34,423 nt of DNA from JBLHKS01 sp047620505 (GCA_047620505.1 JBLHKS010000061.1:1-34423); one strand, 5' to 3'. Numbered from the stretch's first letter, positions 25,844 to 33,252 are shown. Notes: generated from the letters alone by a model not told the origin. Numbers and translations: made by a program.

Positions 25844-26641
25844 TCAGGATGGATCGATCAGGTAATTCCGGTAGACGTTGCCGAGCTCGTCGTCGTTTTT
25901 TCGCTGGAACGGCCACAGCACGATTTCTTCGGATTTCACCCACTCAAGTGGGATTGGCGAGCCGACTTTGAGGATGCGGTCGAAGTCGTCGGGATTGGCA
26001 AAGAGAACGATGACTGGGCGCGGATGCTCGCGCAGCGATTCTGCGAAATTTTCGATGACGCGATCGAGGACCGGGCCGCGAAATGGGTTGTAGAAGTGGA
26101 GCACGGTTGCGTCGGCTGGAATCGCGTATTCGGTCGCGTCCTGACGACTGACATCGACCGTTTCGCATTGCAGGCGGCCACGAGCGCGGGCAATTTCGAT
26201 GTTCTTCTCGGCTTCATCGGCAAGTTCGGGCATGAACTCGATTCCGATGACGCGCTTGAGTGGACGGCTCGCCGCTTCCAGCAGGACACGACCTTTGCCA
26301 GCACCGAAATCGATGAAGACGTCCTCGTTGTTCAGTTCACGCGGTAGAGCACGGATCGTAGCGCGCAGAGCTGCGTAGGTGATCGGGCTGTAGTCGACGT
26401 AGTTTTCATCGTCGACGCCGTGTTCCTTTAATGTGTAGCTGCGGTTGGTCTTCACGCCGAAACTCCGATCCCCGCGGCGATCTTTGGCGAAATTCACCAA
26501 CATGCCGATGCCTTCACGAAGACCGTGCTCGCGAAACAGCCTACCGAGCTTCGCGGGAATCGAGAGTAGACGCCGAAGGCGGCCGGGGCGCTTTTGGAGC
26601 GGGATCTCGGCAGGTGGGGAGGTTGCTTCTGAATCCATCAT
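25844..26641 (-). CDS. Class I SAM-dependent methyltransferase
   Basis: The product is about 265 residues. Motif I is VFIDFGAGKGRVLLEAA, followed by acidic strand-2 end VIGIEFMPELADEA, and a post-I/motif IV region (ATVLHFYNPFRGPVLDRVIE), in which the F-Y-N-P-F sequence is typical of a group of uncharacterised methyltransferases. The ATG at 26641 overlaps the TGA of a 58-codon frame upstream, which favours this start over a GTG at 26668 or the next ATG at 26638. It sits between two YHS-like lipoprotein genes; a link to metal handling is not obvious. Substrate unknown. Confidence 0.85.
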   Translation of the reverse strand: MMDSEATSPPAEIPLQKRPGRLRRLLSIPAKLGRLFREHGLREGIGMLVNFAKDRRGDRSFGVKTNRSYTLKEHGVDDENYVDYSPITYAALRATIRALPRELNNEDVFIDFGAGKGRVLLEAASRPLKRVIGIEFMPELADEAEKNIEIARARGRLQCETVDVSRQDATEYAIPADATVLHFYNPFRGPVLDRVIENFAESLREHPRPVIVLFANPDDFDRILKVGSPIPLEWVKSEEIVLWPFQRKNDDELGNVYRNYLIDPS

Positions 26642-26814
26642 TGGAGAGAAGTGACGTAGTAAATCCACGGCGAGCCCGAAAAGAACCCAGCGGCGATTTT
26701 TTTGCCGTCGAGGTCGGACATGTGCGCCTCCGGCGGCTGCAAATCCGCGTCGGAAACCAGCGAGCGGATTCCATCGCGAGAGTTCCAGCTCTGCTGATTG
26801 ATTTCGTCGAGCAT
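26638..26814 (-). CDS. Possible small protein (58 residues), coupled to the methyltransferase
   Basis: A frame from ATG 26814 ends with TGA that overlaps the methyltransferase ATG (shared ATGA). It begins 19 bases after the end of the YHS-like gene upstream, on the same strand, and so fills the only gap in this run. The product is soluble and polar, ending GKKIAAGFFSGSPWIYYVTS. I do not recognise a family. Position and coupling argue for a real gene; its short length argues against. Confidence 0.45.
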   Translation of the reverse strand: MLDEINQQSWNSRDGIRSLVSDADLQPPEAHMSDLDGKKIAAGFFSGSPWIYYVTSLQ

Positions 26815-26833
26815 CGACCGATTCAGGCGATTC

Positions 26834-27190
26834 TCAGGAGGCGTCGCCGCCAAGATAAGCCGTAGGATTCGCGAGAAATTCCTTGGAGCATTGCTTGCAG
26901 CAGAACTCGACTTCCTGACCCTGATAATCAATGACGTAAGCCTTTTCGATCACTTCGCCGGAAACCGGGCAGAGTTTTTCGCCAGCGGCGGGCTCGGCCT
27001 TCTTTTCGGTCGTCGAGGCGTGGCTGTGATTGTGGCCAGCGTGATCGCCATGATCATGCGCGGAGTGATCGTGACCGCCGGTGGTAGTCGTTTCGCAGCT
27101 GCTGAGCGTGAGCCCGACAGCGACAGCCGCGAAAAGGGCGAAAATACGGGCGGTGATCGCCGCGAGGGAAGTGGGTTTAGATTGGGTCAT
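26834..27190 (-). CDS. Small lipoprotein with His-rich linker and YHS-like CCxxC domain
   Basis: The product is 118 residues. The leader ends at lipobox TLSSC; a His-rich linker (HDHSAHDHGDHAGHNHSH) is followed by KLCPVSGEVIEKAYVIDYQG and VEFCCKQCSKEFLANPTAYL. The CPVSG and FCCxxC elements fit a YHS domain well. It is first in a minus-strand run (this gene, the small frame, methyltransferase, lipoprotein). The putative ECF promoter at 27196-27224 ends only six bases before the ATG and no ribosome-binding site is seen, so its mRNA may be leaderless. Confidence 0.87.
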   Translation of the reverse strand: MTQSKPTSLAAITARIFALFAAVAVGLTLSSCETTTTGGHDHSAHDHGDHAGHNHSHASTTEKKAEPAAGEKLCPVSGEVIEKAYVIDYQGQEVEFCCKQCSKEFLANPTAYLGGDAS

Positions 27191-27195
27191 GTGCG

Positions 27196-27224
27196 GTTAA
27201 ACGCCGGAAACCCGCCAACCCCTC
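27196..27224 (-). promoter_or_regulatory. Putative ECF promoter upstream of YHS-like lipoprotein operon
   Basis: On the minus strand: GAGGG (27224-27220), 13 bases, CGGCGTTTAAC (27206-27196). The last element is identical over 11 bases to the site at 30553-30581. Transcription would start within a few bases of the ATG at 27190. Confidence 0.6.
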
Positions 27225-27324
27225 GAAAATTAATTTGATCAGTTTCCTGTCGGAAAACGCCGCCGGTTTGGCAGGAGGGGTGGCGAGGTTGGGCTGTGGT
27301 TTTGTGGAACCAGATTGTCTGCAA

Positions 27325-27615
27325 TCAAAGCTGCGACAGATACTTCTCTTTGCTTGCTTCGAACTTCTTCACGCAGGGTTTGCAGCAGAACTTCACTTGC
27401 TGTCCGTCGTAAACGCGGACGACCGGGCCGCCCATCGAGTTCAGATCATTGCCGGTAACGAGGCAAGTGTCTTTCGGATACGGTTTGACAGCTCCGACTG
27501 AGGCACCGCCGTCAGCGCTGCTCGAAACTCCGGCATCGTTGCTGGTGCAGGCACCGAGGAAGAGGGCGAAGGCCGCCAAACTCGCGGCGAGGATTTTCGT
27601 GATGGATTTCTTCAT
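27325..27615 (-). CDS. Small lipoprotein with YHS-like CCxxC domain
   Basis: The product is 96 residues. Lipobox LGAC follows the leader MKKSITKILAASLAAFALF. A Ser/Gly/Ala linker leads to YPKDTCLVTGNDLNSMGGP and VKFCCKPCVKKFEASKEKYL. It lacks the His-rich stretch of two of its paralogues. It follows the 90-residue paralogue by 15 bases on the same strand, and the two CCKPCVKKF stretches are the same, which suggests tandem duplication. Periplasmic metal binding is inferred. Confidence 0.85.
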   Translation of the reverse strand: MKKSITKILAASLAAFALFLGACTSNDAGVSSSADGGASVGAVKPYPKDTCLVTGNDLNSMGGPVVRVYDGQQVKFCCKPCVKKFEASKEKYLSQL

Positions 27616-27630
27616 TTGGATTGGGGGTGC

Positions 27631-27903
27631 TTAGCTCTTTAGCTGGGTCAGATATTTCTCGGGATCGGCGTTGAATTTTTTCACACAGGGCTTGCAGCAG
27701 AACTTCACTTCCTGACCTTCGTGAACGATCTTGTAGGGCTTGCCCATCGAGCCGAGTTCGTTGCTGGTCACGAGGCAAATCTCGAGCGGATAGGGCTTCG
27801 CTTTGGCGTTTTGGGGCGCGCCGACAGCGAGGCCGGCGAAGAGAAACGCAACAGCAGCTGCTGCCGCGAATACGGTGCTTTTGAGGGTTGGGTAGGTTCT
27901 CAT
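27631..27903 (-). CDS. Small secreted protein with YHS-like CCxxC domain
   Basis: The product is 90 residues. The leader (STVFAAAAAVAFLFAGLAVG then APQ) has no lipobox Cys, so this paralogue is probably soluble in the periplasm. The domain has YPLEICLVTSNELGSMGKP (Ser in place of the usual Gly after VT) and VKFCCKPCVKKFNADPEKYL. It lies 34 bases after the multicopper oxidase and 15 before the next paralogue, in one run. A copy of the iterated palindrome lies in its leader at 27853-27862. Confidence 0.85.
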   Translation of the reverse strand: MRTYPTLKSTVFAAAAAVAFLFAGLAVGAPQNAKAKPYPLEICLVTSNELGSMGKPYKIVHEGQEVKFCCKPCVKKFNADPEKYLTQLKS

Positions 27904-27937
27904 TATCTTGTTGTGAAGTTGGAGTGGGTTGAGTTAT

Positions 27938-29977
27938 TCAGAAGCGGAAATGGATGCCTCCGCCGAAGCCGTGTTCGGAATGAAATTGAGTGATGAGCGA
28001 GACGCGTTTGCTGATCAGATAGGCGGCGCCGACGGACCACTCCCACTCGGTGTTGGTGTCGAACTCGACGTCGCCAAAAATCGTGATCCGGTCGGTTAGT
28101 GGGATGTCTTTGCCGAGGCCGAAGCGGAAATCGCCTTCGCTATCGACCTGCGCAAAGCTGGTTACGAGGAAAGGCAGGCGATGCGCAACTCCGCCGATGA
28201 CGCGGTTCTCAGCGTCAGGATCGTTTGTGAAGCGGTAACCGAGAAAGCTCGTCCAATCCGGGTTGAAGTAGTGATTCCACGTCGCGTCGATCTCGTATTC
28301 GTCATGATCGCCGAAGCCAATGTCCCACGTCGCCATGAGGTCTTCGCGACCGCTCATAAACGTCGCCATGCCCATGGTCATGTGATTTTGGACCGAGCCT
28401 TCGGCGAAGAAAAACGTCGGATTCATCAACTTGGGATCGAGGGCGGGTTCGTGGTCCTCGCCCTGCTCGGTGTAGCTGACGACACGCGCCATCCCGGCGT
28501 CCATGTGGTAAAGCAGGTGACAGTGGAAGAACCAGTCTTTCTCTTCGTTGGCGTAGAACTCGATCGAGCGCCGGGTCATGGGCGGGACGTCGACGGTGTG
28601 CTTGAGCGGCGCGCGCGGACCCTGACCGTTCAACAATCGGAAGAAGTGACCGTGCAGATGAATCGGGTGATGCATCATCGTGTCGTTGATCATTTCGATC
28701 TGGAGAACCTCGCCCTTGGTGACCGGGATTTTGCTCTCCTCAGCGAGCGTTTTGCCGTTGAACGACCAGATGTAGCGCTGCATGTCGCCTGTCAGGCGAA
28801 GCTCGATTTTGCGGCGTGGATGTTCGGGACTGATCTCGGTTGGACTGGCTGCGCGGAGCCGATGGTAGGGCGAGAGCGGGCGTGGGCCGGGCTCGAAATC
28901 CGCGAGTTCTTCGGCGCTGTGCATCGTCGTTAATGGATCGTTCAACGCGACTTCCATCATCTCGTCCATTGAGTAAGGATTCGGCTTCGGGATGTCCTCG
29001 GCGTGCTGTTTCTCGCCCTCGCCGACGAAGATTGAAGCGTGGCCGGAACCGTCCTGCGCTGTTGCGCGAACTTCCCAAGCGCCCTCGGCCGGAACCGTAA
29101 AGATCACGTCGTAGGTTTCGGCCATGCCGATGAAAAGGCGCTCGACTTCGATTGGTTCGACCTCAGGTCCATCAGCCGCGACCACAGTGAGCGGGCCTGA
29201 TGCGGCATGCAGGTAAAAGTAGCTCGAAGCGCCGGAGTTGATGACGCGGAATCGCACACGCTCGCCGGGCTGAGCTTTGAGAGAAGACTCCGTTTCGCCG
29301 TTGATCCAGAACGCGTCGTAGGCCACGTCGGAGATGTCCATTGGCGGCATCTTGCCACGTTCGCGCTCGATGTATTCGCCGAGCGCGCCAGCCTTTATCG
29401 CGCCGGAGATCGATTGAAGGTTGCCCTTCTTGAACGCATACCACTCGCTGCCGCGCATCAGCGTTCGCATGACTTCCTTGGGATTTTCGTTGGTCCAGTC
29501 GGAGAGCTGGAGCACAACATCGTGATCAGCGCGGATCGTCTCGCCGCCCTTCGGAGTGATCACAATGGAACCGTAAACGCCGCGCTGTTCCTGCAAGCCG
29601 GTGTGCGAGTGATACCAATAAGTTCCTGCGTGGATGAGCGGAAATCGGAACGTGTGCGTCGTGCCCGGTTTGATCGGCGGAGTCGTCAAATACGGGACGC
29701 CGTCCTCGGCATTCGGGACGAGCAAACCGTGCCAGTGGATCGACGTGGTTTCGCGTTTGAGCGCGTTGTGAACCCGCAACACGGCGACGTCGCCCTCTCG
29801 GAATCGCAGCACCGGCGCAGGGATGCCGCCGTTGACGGTGAGCGCTTGGACACGCTTGCCAGCGGGCGAGATCGTGGTCTCGGCGATCGTCAGATCGTAT
29901 TCGACTTCCTCGGCGTGGAGAGTTGATACGGTTAGCGCAAGGAAAAGTGTTAGAACAAATTGGAAAGTGATTTTCAT
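27938..29977 (-). CDS. Multicopper oxidase fused to a CopB-like C-terminal barrel
   Basis: The product is 679 residues. After signal peptide MKITFQFVLTLFLALTVSTLHA come cupredoxin domains of the CopA/PcoA type. Copper ligands are visible as SIHWHG (H81, H83), WYHSH (H123, H125), HHPIHLHGHFF (about 430-440) and FFHCHLLYHMDAGM (about 483-496; the last Met is the axial type 1 ligand). From about residue 515 a different, aromatic-rich strand-like region follows (WDIGFGDHDEYEIDATWNHY ... FDTNTEWEWSVGAAYL) that ends GGGIHFRF, a terminal Phe as in outer-membrane barrels and like the CopB family. CopA and CopB are normally separate genes. Likely role: periplasmic Cu(I) oxidation tied to the outer membrane. 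The gene follows the Cys-rich protein at 30099-30485 by 121 bases. Confidence 0.92.
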   Translation of the reverse strand: MKITFQFVLTLFLALTVSTLHAEEVEYDLTIAETTISPAGKRVQALTVNGGIPAPVLRFREGDVAVLRVHNALKRETTSIHWHGLLVPNAEDGVPYLTTPPIKPGTTHTFRFPLIHAGTYWYHSHTGLQEQRGVYGSIVITPKGGETIRADHDVVLQLSDWTNENPKEVMRTLMRGSEWYAFKKGNLQSISGAIKAGALGEYIERERGKMPPMDISDVAYDAFWINGETESSLKAQPGERVRFRVINSGASSYFYLHAASGPLTVVAADGPEVEPIEVERLFIGMAETYDVIFTVPAEGAWEVRATAQDGSGHASIFVGEGEKQHAEDIPKPNPYSMDEMMEVALNDPLTTMHSAEELADFEPGPRPLSPYHRLRAASPTEISPEHPRRKIELRLTGDMQRYIWSFNGKTLAEESKIPVTKGEVLQIEMINDTMMHHPIHLHGHFFRLLNGQGPRAPLKHTVDVPPMTRRSIEFYANEEKDWFFHCHLLYHMDAGMARVVSYTEQGEDHEPALDPKLMNPTFFFAEGSVQNHMTMGMATFMSGREDLMATWDIGFGDHDEYEIDATWNHYFNPDWTSFLGYRFTNDPDAENRVIGGVAHRLPFLVTSFAQVDSEGDFRFGLGKDIPLTDRITIFGDVEFDTNTEWEWSVGAAYLISKRVSLITQFHSEHGFGGGIHFRF

Positions 29978-30098
29978 GAACGGAATGAGTGAACAAAGCG
30001 AGGTCGAATCGCAGCCGCGCCCGGCCGAAATGCCGAAGGCGAGGAAAAGAGGTTGAACTGCGCCAGCGAGCGGCCAGCGCGATCAATTGTTCACTCAA

Positions 30099-30485
30099 TC
30101 ACAGTCGAAAAACGCAGAGCCAAGCGCCCAGCAGTTGCTGGGTTCGTGGAGGCGGATCGTGGGCCGATTCGCGTGGCTCGACCGGCGCTGTCAGGAATTG
30201 CACAGCAACTTCGGCAACAGTAGGCGGCGGCGCGATCAGGCCGGACTCGGCAGGCGGCGCTAATTGGATCATCTTCGTCATGTCCGCCGGTTCCGCGTCG
30301 CAATGCGAGCAGGGTTTGCCGTCGTTTGGCGCAGGCTGATCCTGCGTTGAATCCGGCGTCTTCGCTGAGCAACAGCTGTGCGAAGTCGGCATCTCCTCTG
30401 CGCTCTCCGCATGGCCGCAGACGCAGAACGGCCAAGCGATCGAAATCGCAAGCATCAGGCCGAGAATCTGTTTTCCAATCGTCAT
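30099..30485 (-). CDS. Cys-rich secreted protein of unknown function, first gene of oxidase operon
   Basis: The product is 128 residues from ATG 30485. The leader MTIGKQILGLMLAISIAWPF is followed by Cys clusters CVCGHAE, HSCCSAK and CSHCD, which suggest metal binding. The second half is Pro/Ala-rich with a hydrophobic end (QLLGAWLCVFRL). I do not recognise a family. An upstream extension of the frame to 30521 adds nothing leader-like. A putative ECF promoter lies at 30553-30581, giving a leader of about 65 bases. It is divergent from the sigma operon. Confidence 0.7.
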   Translation of the reverse strand: MTIGKQILGLMLAISIAWPFCVCGHAESAEEMPTSHSCCSAKTPDSTQDQPAPNDGKPCSHCDAEPADMTKMIQLAPPAESGLIAPPPTVAEVAVQFLTAPVEPRESAHDPPPRTQQLLGAWLCVFRL

Positions 30486-30552
30486 GTGGAGGTTGGGAAG
30501 CACCGGAGAATACCGGAACACGCGCTGCGGTCAATCGCAGTTCGTGCATGGG

Positions 30553-30581
30553 GTTAAACGCCGCCAGACACACGATCCCTC
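30553..30581 (-). promoter_or_regulatory. Putative ECF promoter upstream of Cys-rich/oxidase operon
   Basis: On the minus strand: GAGGG (30581-30577), 13 bases, CGGCGTTTAAC (30563-30553). The two elements and spacing match the site upstream of the YHS-like operon exactly; the 13-base spacers differ, so this is not a simple duplication. Confidence 0.62.
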
Positions 30582-30675
30582 AAATTTTTAGAGGTTTCAT
30601 CACGATGGCTGGCGAGACGTCAGCTGAGCCCCCACAGCTCCCGTCAACTCGTCGCGACTCGACAGCCACGATCAT

Positions 30676-30703
30676 GAGGGATTTCCGAGTTTGCGGCGTT
30701 CAA
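30676..30703 (+). promoter_or_regulatory. Putative ECF promoter upstream of the sigma operon (autoregulation)
   Basis: On the plus strand: GAGGG (30676-30680), 13 bases, CGGCGTTCAA (30694-30703). It faces the anti-sigma/sensor/sigma genes, whose first ATG is at 30734; a start of transcription near 30708 leaves a leader of about 26 bases. It is back to back with the divergent site at 30553-30581. Autoregulation is usual for ECF operons. Confidence 0.62.
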
Positions 30704-30733
30704 GGATTTGGACATCTTGAACGAAATCGTAAA

Positions 30734-31084
30734 ATGACATCTGCAAATGATCCTGATCCGCTAGACCGGCTCCTCGACAACCTTGCCGCCGAGCAGCTGC
30801 CAAACGCGCCGCCAAATCTCGAAGCGAACGTGCTTCGGGCCATCCGGCTTGAAGCCGCCGACGCCGGAAACGGAACGGGGTGGCCGAGTTGGCTTAGCAT
30901 TCCAAAATTCGCCGCAGCGTGCGTCGCCGCCGCAATTGTCTTTGGGGTCACGTCCGGCATGATCGCGGTCGGCGTCGCGCAAGAGGCAGATCAAATCGAC
31001 GCGCGCGAAGCGCTGGCGCTCGATGTTTTCGGAGCCCATGCTCCGGGATTGCCCCAGCAGCTGCTGGCTCAGCACGAGCCCTGA
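30734..31084 (+). CDS. CnrY-like membrane anti-sigma factor (predicted)
   Basis: The product is 116 residues. A helical cytoplasmic part (LDRLLDNLAAEQLPNAPPNL, then EANVLRAIRLEA) is followed by one membrane span at about 59-82 (FAAACVAAAIVFGVTSGMIA) and a short outer tail. Sequence alone would leave it hypothetical. The assignment follows from position: it is the first gene of an operon in which a CnrX-like sensor starts 3 bases after its stop and an ECF sigma gene comes third, the cnrY-cnrX-cnrH order of Cupriavidus metallidurans. It would hold the sigma factor at the membrane until the sensor binds metal. ATG 30734 is chosen because the frame above lacks any family likeness and lies over the promoter. 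Confidence 0.72.
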   Translation: MTSANDPDPLDRLLDNLAAEQLPNAPPNLEANVLRAIRLEAADAGNGTGWPSWLSIPKFAAACVAAAIVFGVTSGMIAVGVAQEADQIDAREALALDVFGAHAPGLPQQLLAQHEP

Positions 31085-31087
31085 TCG

Positions 31088-31561
31088 ATGAACCAGAAAC
31101 TCAAACACCCAGCCGTCATCATTGTCGGTGTCTTTGCCGCCGCGCTCATCGGTTGTGCCTTGGGCTGCGCGATCGCGAACAAACTGACACGGACCGAGGG
31201 CCACGGACATGCCGGGCATGCTCACCACGGCGATCCCTCCGCAGCGCACGTGTGGCTGCACGAAACGCTCGGACTTCATGGCGACCAGATCGATGGGCTT
31301 GAGGAGATCGAAATCCGTTTTGCCAAACGCCAAGGCGAACTCGAATCAGCAATCGCAGCGGCGAATGCAAAGCTTGCAGTCGCCCTCCGCGAGGACCGCG
31401 CATATTCGGCGCAGGTCGAGGCCGCAGTCGACGAGATCCACCAAGCGCAGGCCGAGTTGCAGAAGGCGACGGTCGAACATCTCGTCGAGATGGAAGCCGT
31501 GCTCACTCCCGAGCAATATCAGCAGTTGCTGAACTTAGCTGCCGATGCGCTTGGGGGCTGA
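31088..31561 (+). CDS. CnrX-like periplasmic metal sensor
   Basis: The product is 157 residues. One N-terminal membrane anchor (about 9-31) is followed by a His-rich stretch (HGHAGHAHHG) and a long helical domain of the CnrX/Spy kind, ending LTPEQYQQLLNLAADAL. The sequence IRFAKRQGELESAIAAANAK and the HLVEME helix closely follow CnrX. The five ligands known for CnrX (H42, H46, E63, H119, M123) correspond with identical spacing to H54, H58, E75, H131 and M135. In CnrX they bind Ni or Co. It starts 3 bases after the anti-sigma gene. It is predicted to signal metal through the membrane to release the sigma factor. Confidence 0.88.
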   Translation: MNQKLKHPAVIIVGVFAAALIGCALGCAIANKLTRTEGHGHAGHAHHGDPSAAHVWLHETLGLHGDQIDGLEEIEIRFAKRQGELESAIAAANAKLAVALREDRAYSAQVEAAVDEIHQAQAELQKATVEHLVEMEAVLTPEQYQQLLNLAADALGG

Positions 31562-31590
31562 AAATCAGCGTTTCTGACCCTGTCCTAACC

Positions 31591-32142
31591 ATGCTCCCAG
31601 ACAACGACGAAGCCGCGCTCGTTGCGCGTTTTCGCGATGGCGAAGAAGCCGCGCTGGAAATCATCATCAGCCGGCACAAGGACCCGCTCTTCCGCTTCGT
31701 TGTCCACTATCTGAACGACGCAACCGAAGCCGCCGACGTTGTTTCCGAAACCTTCATCCGGGCGTGGCGCAACCGAGCCAGCTACCGGCCTAACGCTGCG
31801 CTTCAGACGTGGCTTTTCGCGATCGGAGTCAACCTCTGCCGCGACCACGCGCGAAAACGCAAACGCCGCCCGGGTGATTTCGCGATCAATCAAGACGAGA
31901 GCAACCTGACGCGTCTCGTCGGCGGTTCTCAACCCGACGAAGAGGCTGAACGCCGCGATGAAGTCGAGCAACTGCGTCAGGCCATCAACGCCTTGCCGCA
32001 CGACCTCAAAACCGCCCTCGTCCTCAATGCGCTGGAAGGTCATTCGCAGGATGAGGTGGCCAAGATGCTCGGCTGCAGCCGCAAAGCCATCGAGACACGA
32101 GTTTACCGGGCGCGGAAAATGCTGAAGGCGGCGCTGGCGTGA
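31591..32142 (+). CDS. ECF RNA polymerase sigma factor (CnrH-like)
   Basis: The product is 183 residues. Region 2 shows HYLNDATEAADVVSETFIRA then WRNRASYRPNAALQTWLFAI, a basic linker (DHARKRKRRPG), and region 4 shows ALPHDLKTALVLNALEGHSQ and the helix-turn-helix EVAKMLGCSRKAIETRVYRA. The size and two-domain layout are those of an ECF sigma factor. It is third in the operon with the anti-sigma and sensor genes, 29 bases after the sensor. The four GAGGG-N13-CGTT sites of the island are its likely targets. Confidence 0.93.
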   Translation: MLPDNDEAALVARFRDGEEAALEIIISRHKDPLFRFVVHYLNDATEAADVVSETFIRAWRNRASYRPNAALQTWLFAIGVNLCRDHARKRKRRPGDFAINQDESNLTRLVGGSQPDEEAERRDEVEQLRQAINALPHDLKTALVLNALEGHSQDEVAKMLGCSRKAIETRVYRARKMLKAALA

Positions 32143-32187
32143 CCGCTTCAGCCCGCGACTTCTTCATTTTGCGCGCTTCTCCCGGCC

Positions 32188-33252
32188 CTAAGGCGTAATG
32201 GCGATTTTAAGAACTCCATCGCTCTGGTTGGCGAAGAGCTCATAGGCTTCTTCAATCTGTTCGAGGCCAAAGCGGTGGGTGATCAGCGGACCGAAATCGA
32301 TGCGGTCCCAGGCAATCACATTCATCAGGCGCCGCATTCGCTCTTTGCCGCCAGGACACAGAGAGGTGACGATTTTGTGATCTCCCAGTCCAGCGTGAAA
32401 CGCGCCAAGCGGAATGGTTAAATCTTCCGAATAGACGCCAAGACTCGACAAGGTTCCACCCGGTTTCAGCACTCGGAGACAACTCTCGAACGTCGATTGT
32501 GTCCCGAGGGCTTCAATGGCCACATCAACGCCACGACCATTGGTAACCTTCATGATTTCTTCGACAGGATCGGACTTGCGGAAATCGATCACGAGATCGG
32601 CACCGAACCGTTTCGCCATCTCGATCCGCGCGGGGACCGTTTCAACGGCGATGATCGTGGTCGCGCCGCGCAGTCTGGCTCCAGCAGTCGCGCAAAGGCC
32701 GATGGGACCCTGGGCGAAAACAACCACCACGTCACCGATCTTGATATTTCCCGATTCCGCCCCTGCAAAACCCGTCGACATGATATCGGGGCACATCAGC
32801 ACTTGCTCATCTGTCAAGGCATCGGGCACCGGCGCCAGGTTAGCCATGGCGTCGGGCACCAAAAGGTATTCCGCCTGTGAGCCATCGATGGTGTTGCCAA
32901 AGCGCCAACCTCCCAGGGGTTTGAGGCCGTGGGCCGCGCTCTGGCCGTCCTGGGAGTGCAACCCCTCGAGACTGGCGTTGGAGTAACCGCTCGGGCAGAT
33001 GGCGCCGGCGATGACGCGCTGACCTTCGCGGTAGCCTTGCACATTTCGACCGAGCTTCTCGATCACCCCAACTGGTTCGTGTCCGATGGTTAGACCCTTT
33101 GCTACTGGATATTCACCCTTGAGAATGTGGACATCCGTTCCGCAGATTGTCGTTGTGGTAATACGAATCAGCGCATCGCTCGGCCCCACCTCCGGGATAG
33201 GTTTTTCATCGAGAACGATGCGTCCAGGTTCAATAAATAGAGCTGCTTTCAT
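32188..33252 (-). CDS. Zinc-type NAD(P)-dependent alcohol dehydrogenase
   Basis: The product is 354 residues of the medium-chain dehydrogenase family. The catalytic zinc ligands are C37 in TTICGTDVHI, the GHEPVG His-Glu pair, and Asp in MCPDIMSTG, the pattern of the tetrameric secondary alcohol dehydrogenase group (isopropanol/TBADH-like). The four-Cys structural zinc lobe is absent; PSGYSNASLEGLHSQDGQ occupies that place, as in that group. The nucleotide site is FAQGPIGLCATAGA. It is convergent with the sigma gene and stands alone. It borders the decayed region to the right. Confidence 0.93.
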   Translation of the reverse strand: MKAALFIEPGRIVLDEKPIPEVGPSDALIRITTTTICGTDVHILKGEYPVAKGLTIGHEPVGVIEKLGRNVQGYREGQRVIAGAICPSGYSNASLEGLHSQDGQSAAHGLKPLGGWRFGNTIDGSQAEYLLVPDAMANLAPVPDALTDEQVLMCPDIMSTGFAGAESGNIKIGDVVVVFAQGPIGLCATAGARLRGATTIIAVETVPARIEMAKRFGADLVIDFRKSDPVEEIMKVTNGRGVDVAIEALGTQSTFESCLRVLKPGGTLSSLGVYSEDLTIPLGAFHAGLGDHKIVTSLCPGGKERMRRLMNVIAWDRIDFGPLITHRFGLEQIEEAYELFANQSDGVLKIAITP

